Assembly: GCA_000143165.1 (NCBI GenBank)
Contig: CP002084.1
Span: 1,302,001-1,366,000 of the forward strand
DNA from: Dehalogenimonas lykanthroporepellens BL-DC-9
Lineage (GTDB): Bacteria > Chloroflexota > Dehalococcoidia > Dehalococcoidales > Dehalococcoidaceae
Length of the DNA: 64,000 nucleotides
Reading direction: 5' to 3'
In this document: piece after piece, positions 62,245 through 64,000 of the stretch
Layout of the letters: each line of letters opens with the position of its first letter
Position numbering within the stretch: the first letter of the stretch is position 1
The notes under the pieces: model-generated
Database searches by the model: none
What the model was told of the DNA's origin: nothing
The model's input: only the letters and a program-made list of their open reading frames with translations
Translations under genes and position numbers: made by a program

Positions 62245-63471
62245 CTAGGCCTGCCGGATGAGGCGGATTATTTCACCCAGCTTCGGCATCTTGCCGTACA
62301 TCAGCAGGAAGGTGCGGAAGATCTTGGCGGCCAGGGCGAGCAGACCGACGATGGTCGCCGCCATGATGGCCATGCTGGCGGCAATCTGCCACGTCGGTAC
62401 ATCGGCAACACCGATGCGGACGATAGTGGTGATGGGCGCCGTGAAGGGGAATATGGTCAGGATGACGCTGAGGGTGTGGTGGGGGTTCTCAATGAGGAAC
62501 ACCATGAACCATAACGGCGAGACGGCCAGCAGGGTGAAAACGGTGGCCATCTGCTGGCTTTCCCGGGCGTTGGAGCCGATACTGCCGGCGGCGGCCATGA
62601 TGACGGCGAAAAGCAGGTAACCCAGGATGAAGTAGGCCAGACCCAGCAGGACGAAGGTCACGGAGACTTCGATGGAACCGAGTATATCCGAAAAGTTTTC
62701 TGAGGCCAGATCGGCCAGGAAACGGGCCGATACCAGCCAGACGGCCATCTGGAGCAGGCCGGCGGCGCCCAGACCCAGCACCTTGCCGGTGATGAGCTGG
62801 CGGGAGGAAACCGAGGACAGCAGTATCTCCATGATCCGGTTTTCCTTCTCCTCGGCCAAACCCTGAAGGAGGTAGCCGGAAGAAGTGAATATGGACATGA
62901 TGAGCAGAATGCTGAAGATATAGGGCAGGATGAACTGGGAGAAGCCACCCTGGGTATCGGCCGGCAGGCCGGTGGCCGGGTCGATGACTATGGTGGCCAG
63001 GTTGACCGGGTGGACAGCGCGGTCGATGACCTCCGGCTCGATTTCCGGGCCCAGCAGGTTGCGCAGGACGAAGTTACGGATGGCGTCATAGCGGTCGCCG
63101 GGGGTGTCCAGTTCCCGGGACACGGTGAAGCGGACGACGGTGCCGCTCTGGACATAGTCCGGTGAAATGTAGATATATTCGGCGATATCGCCGTCGACCA
63201 TGGCCTGGTTGGCGGATTCGACGGTGGCGAATTCCTCGAAGGTGAAATTCGGCCGTTCCTGGTAGCCGGTGACCAGGCCAGCGCCGTCGACGTAGCCGAT
63301 GGTGACTTCGGTCGGTTCCACCGGGTCGCTGCCGGTGACGCCGGAAAAGAGCTGACCGCCGCCGATGAGCAGAAGCGCCAGCAGGGGGAAAGCCACCGTC
63401 ATGATGATGAAGCCGGTGCGACGGATCAGGGTGCGGAACTCGTGCTTGAAAATGAGTAATGTCTTGTTCAT
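62245..63471 (-). CDS. ABC-2-type exporter permease (NatB-like)
   Basis: The 408-residue protein has one N-terminal membrane helix (IIMTVAFPLLALLLIGGGQLF), a large external domain (residues about 45-180), and five C-terminal helices. GLAEEKENRIMEILLSSVSSRQLITGKVLGLG is the conserved cytoplasmic loop of ABC-2/NatB permeases (read as two segments). It is coupled to the ATPase gene upstream, sharing the ATGA overlap at 63468-63471. The substrate is unknown; sodium or drug efflux is known in the family. Confidence 0.88.
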   Translation of the reverse strand: MNKTLLIFKHEFRTLIRRTGFIIMTVAFPLLALLLIGGGQLFSGVTGSDPVEPTEVTIGYVDGAGLVTGYQERPNFTFEEFATVESANQAMVDGDIAEYIYISPDYVQSGTVVRFTVSRELDTPGDRYDAIRNFVLRNLLGPEIEPEVIDRAVHPVNLATIVIDPATGLPADTQGGFSQFILPYIFSILLIMSIFTSSGYLLQGLAEEKENRIMEILLSSVSSRQLITGKVLGLGAAGLLQMAVWLVSARFLADLASENFSDILGSIEVSVTFVLLGLAYFILGYLLFAVIMAAAGSIGSNARESQQMATVFTLLAVSPLWFMVFLIENPHHTLSVILTIFPFTAPITTIVRIGVADVPTWQIAASMAIMAATIVGLLALAAKIFRTFLLMYGKMPKLGEIIRLIRQA

Positions 63472-64000
63472 GGCTGGTTCACCACCCGGACGAAGATTTC
63501 ATCCAGGCTGGGCGTCGCCACCTCGAAGCGTTCCACGGGATGTCCGGCGGCCACCAGGGAACTGAGCAGTTGCTGGGGCGAGGTGCCGGCATCGAGCTGG
63601 AGCTCGGTGACACGGCCGTTCACCTGTCGGCCGATGACGCCGGGAATATTGTCAGGCACCGGCTCGAGTGATTCCACCACGGCGGCATGGGCGCGGAAAC
63701 GGCGGCGGATGTCGTCCAGCCGGCCGTAAAGAACTTCCCGGCCCTTGTTGATCATGAACAGCCGGTCGCACATCTCTTCCACCTCGTTCATGCGGTGGGT
63801 GGACAGGATGACGGCTTTGCCTTCGGCCCGGAGTCCGCGGACGGTATCCTTGAGCAGTCTTGAATTGACCGGGTCCAGCCCGGCGAAGGGCTCATCCAGG
63901 ATGATGAGGTCGGGATTGTGGGCCACGGTGACCACGAACTGGGTCAGCTGGCCCATACCCTTGGACAGCTCCTCGATTTTCTTGTAGCGATGCTCGAACA
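63468..64000 (-). CDS. ABC exporter ATPase (C-terminal part, runs off the window)
   Basis: The frame is open to the window edge. The visible part has the signature LSKGMGQ (a variant of LSGGQ), Walker B LIILDEPFAGLDP, the H-loop STHRM and a C-terminal accessory domain ending VRVVNQP. Walker A lies beyond 64000. It overlaps the permease start by four bases. DUF4162-type tails like this one are common in NatA-like ATPases. Confidence 0.9.
   Translation of the reverse strand, partial: FEHRYKKIEELSKGMGQLTQFVVTVAHNPDLIILDEPFAGLDPVNSRLLKDTVRGLRAEGKAVILSTHRMNEVEEMCDRLFMINKGREVLYGRLDDIRRRFRAHAAVVESLEPVPDNIPGVIGRQVNGRVTELQLDAGTSPQQLLSSLVAAGHPVERFEVATPSLDEIFVRVVNQP

Overview
The window looks like a chromosome segment of a Dehalococcoidia bacterium (Chloroflexota), most probably Dehalogenimonas. 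The reasons are two full-length Tat-exported reductive dehalogenase genes (rdhA) plus the stump of a third, a homocitrate-synthase-like gene of the kind that acts as Re-citrate synthase in Dehalococcoides, no visible cell-wall genes, and housekeeping genes of clearly high GC (Dehalococcoides itself is AT-richer). The genus is an inference; no rRNA or tRNA gene was seen.

Layout. 0-2 kb: end of a pst phosphate-uptake operon (pstA end, pstB, phoU) plus a thioredoxin-type arsenate reductase. 2-3.8 kb: minus-strand small genes and dtd. 4-5.4 kb: orphan rdhA number 1 with its own palindrome and strong terminator. 5.6-16.9 kb: mixed metabolism and housekeeping (SWIM protein, BaiN-like flavoprotein, Re-citrate-synthase-like enzyme, radical SAM protein, YugP peptidase, Crp/Fnr, obg, nadD). 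17-21 kb: Fur-family regulator, rny, recX, recA. 21.3-33.1 kb: a respiratory island with tatA/tatA/tatB/tatC, a NosR/RdhC-like FMN/Fe-S membrane protein, a 43-residue membrane peptide, a broken rdhA, an IS256-family and an IS3-family element, rdhA number 2, a second NosR/RdhC-like protein, a membrane-anchored FAD/Fe-S oxidoreductase and a Tat-exported ApbE flavin transferase. 33-53.7 kb: housekeeping (rel, gyrB, sugar genes, alaS, tgt, hisS, gyrA, lexA). 53.8-59 kb: an accessory patch with a second IS256 copy, a Fic protein, a broken wHTH-nucleotidyltransferase gene, an HNH endonuclease and a duplicated 305-bp segment. 59-64 kb: ilvE, plsY, a LysE exporter and an ABC exporter running off the end.

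How the island may work (inference). Tat exports RdhA and ApbE. ApbE would attach FMN covalently to the outward domains of the two NosR/RdhC-like proteins. The FAD/Fe-S enzyme on the cytoplasmic face would pass electrons through the membrane Fe-S motifs to the external flavin and on to RdhA. Neither rdhA has a visible rdhB anchor gene beside it, so these flavin proteins are candidates for the missing membrane partner.

The strongest regulatory observation is that the second IS256 copy sits between the -35 and -10 boxes of the fic promoter. Its 8-bp target duplication puts the outward -35 of the element at the same 18-bp spacing as the native one, while separating half of a palindromic operator. 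The first IS256 copy has no target duplication, ends on a truncated rdhA, and forms a similar hybrid promoter pointing toward rdhA number 2, with an IS3 element now inserted in between.
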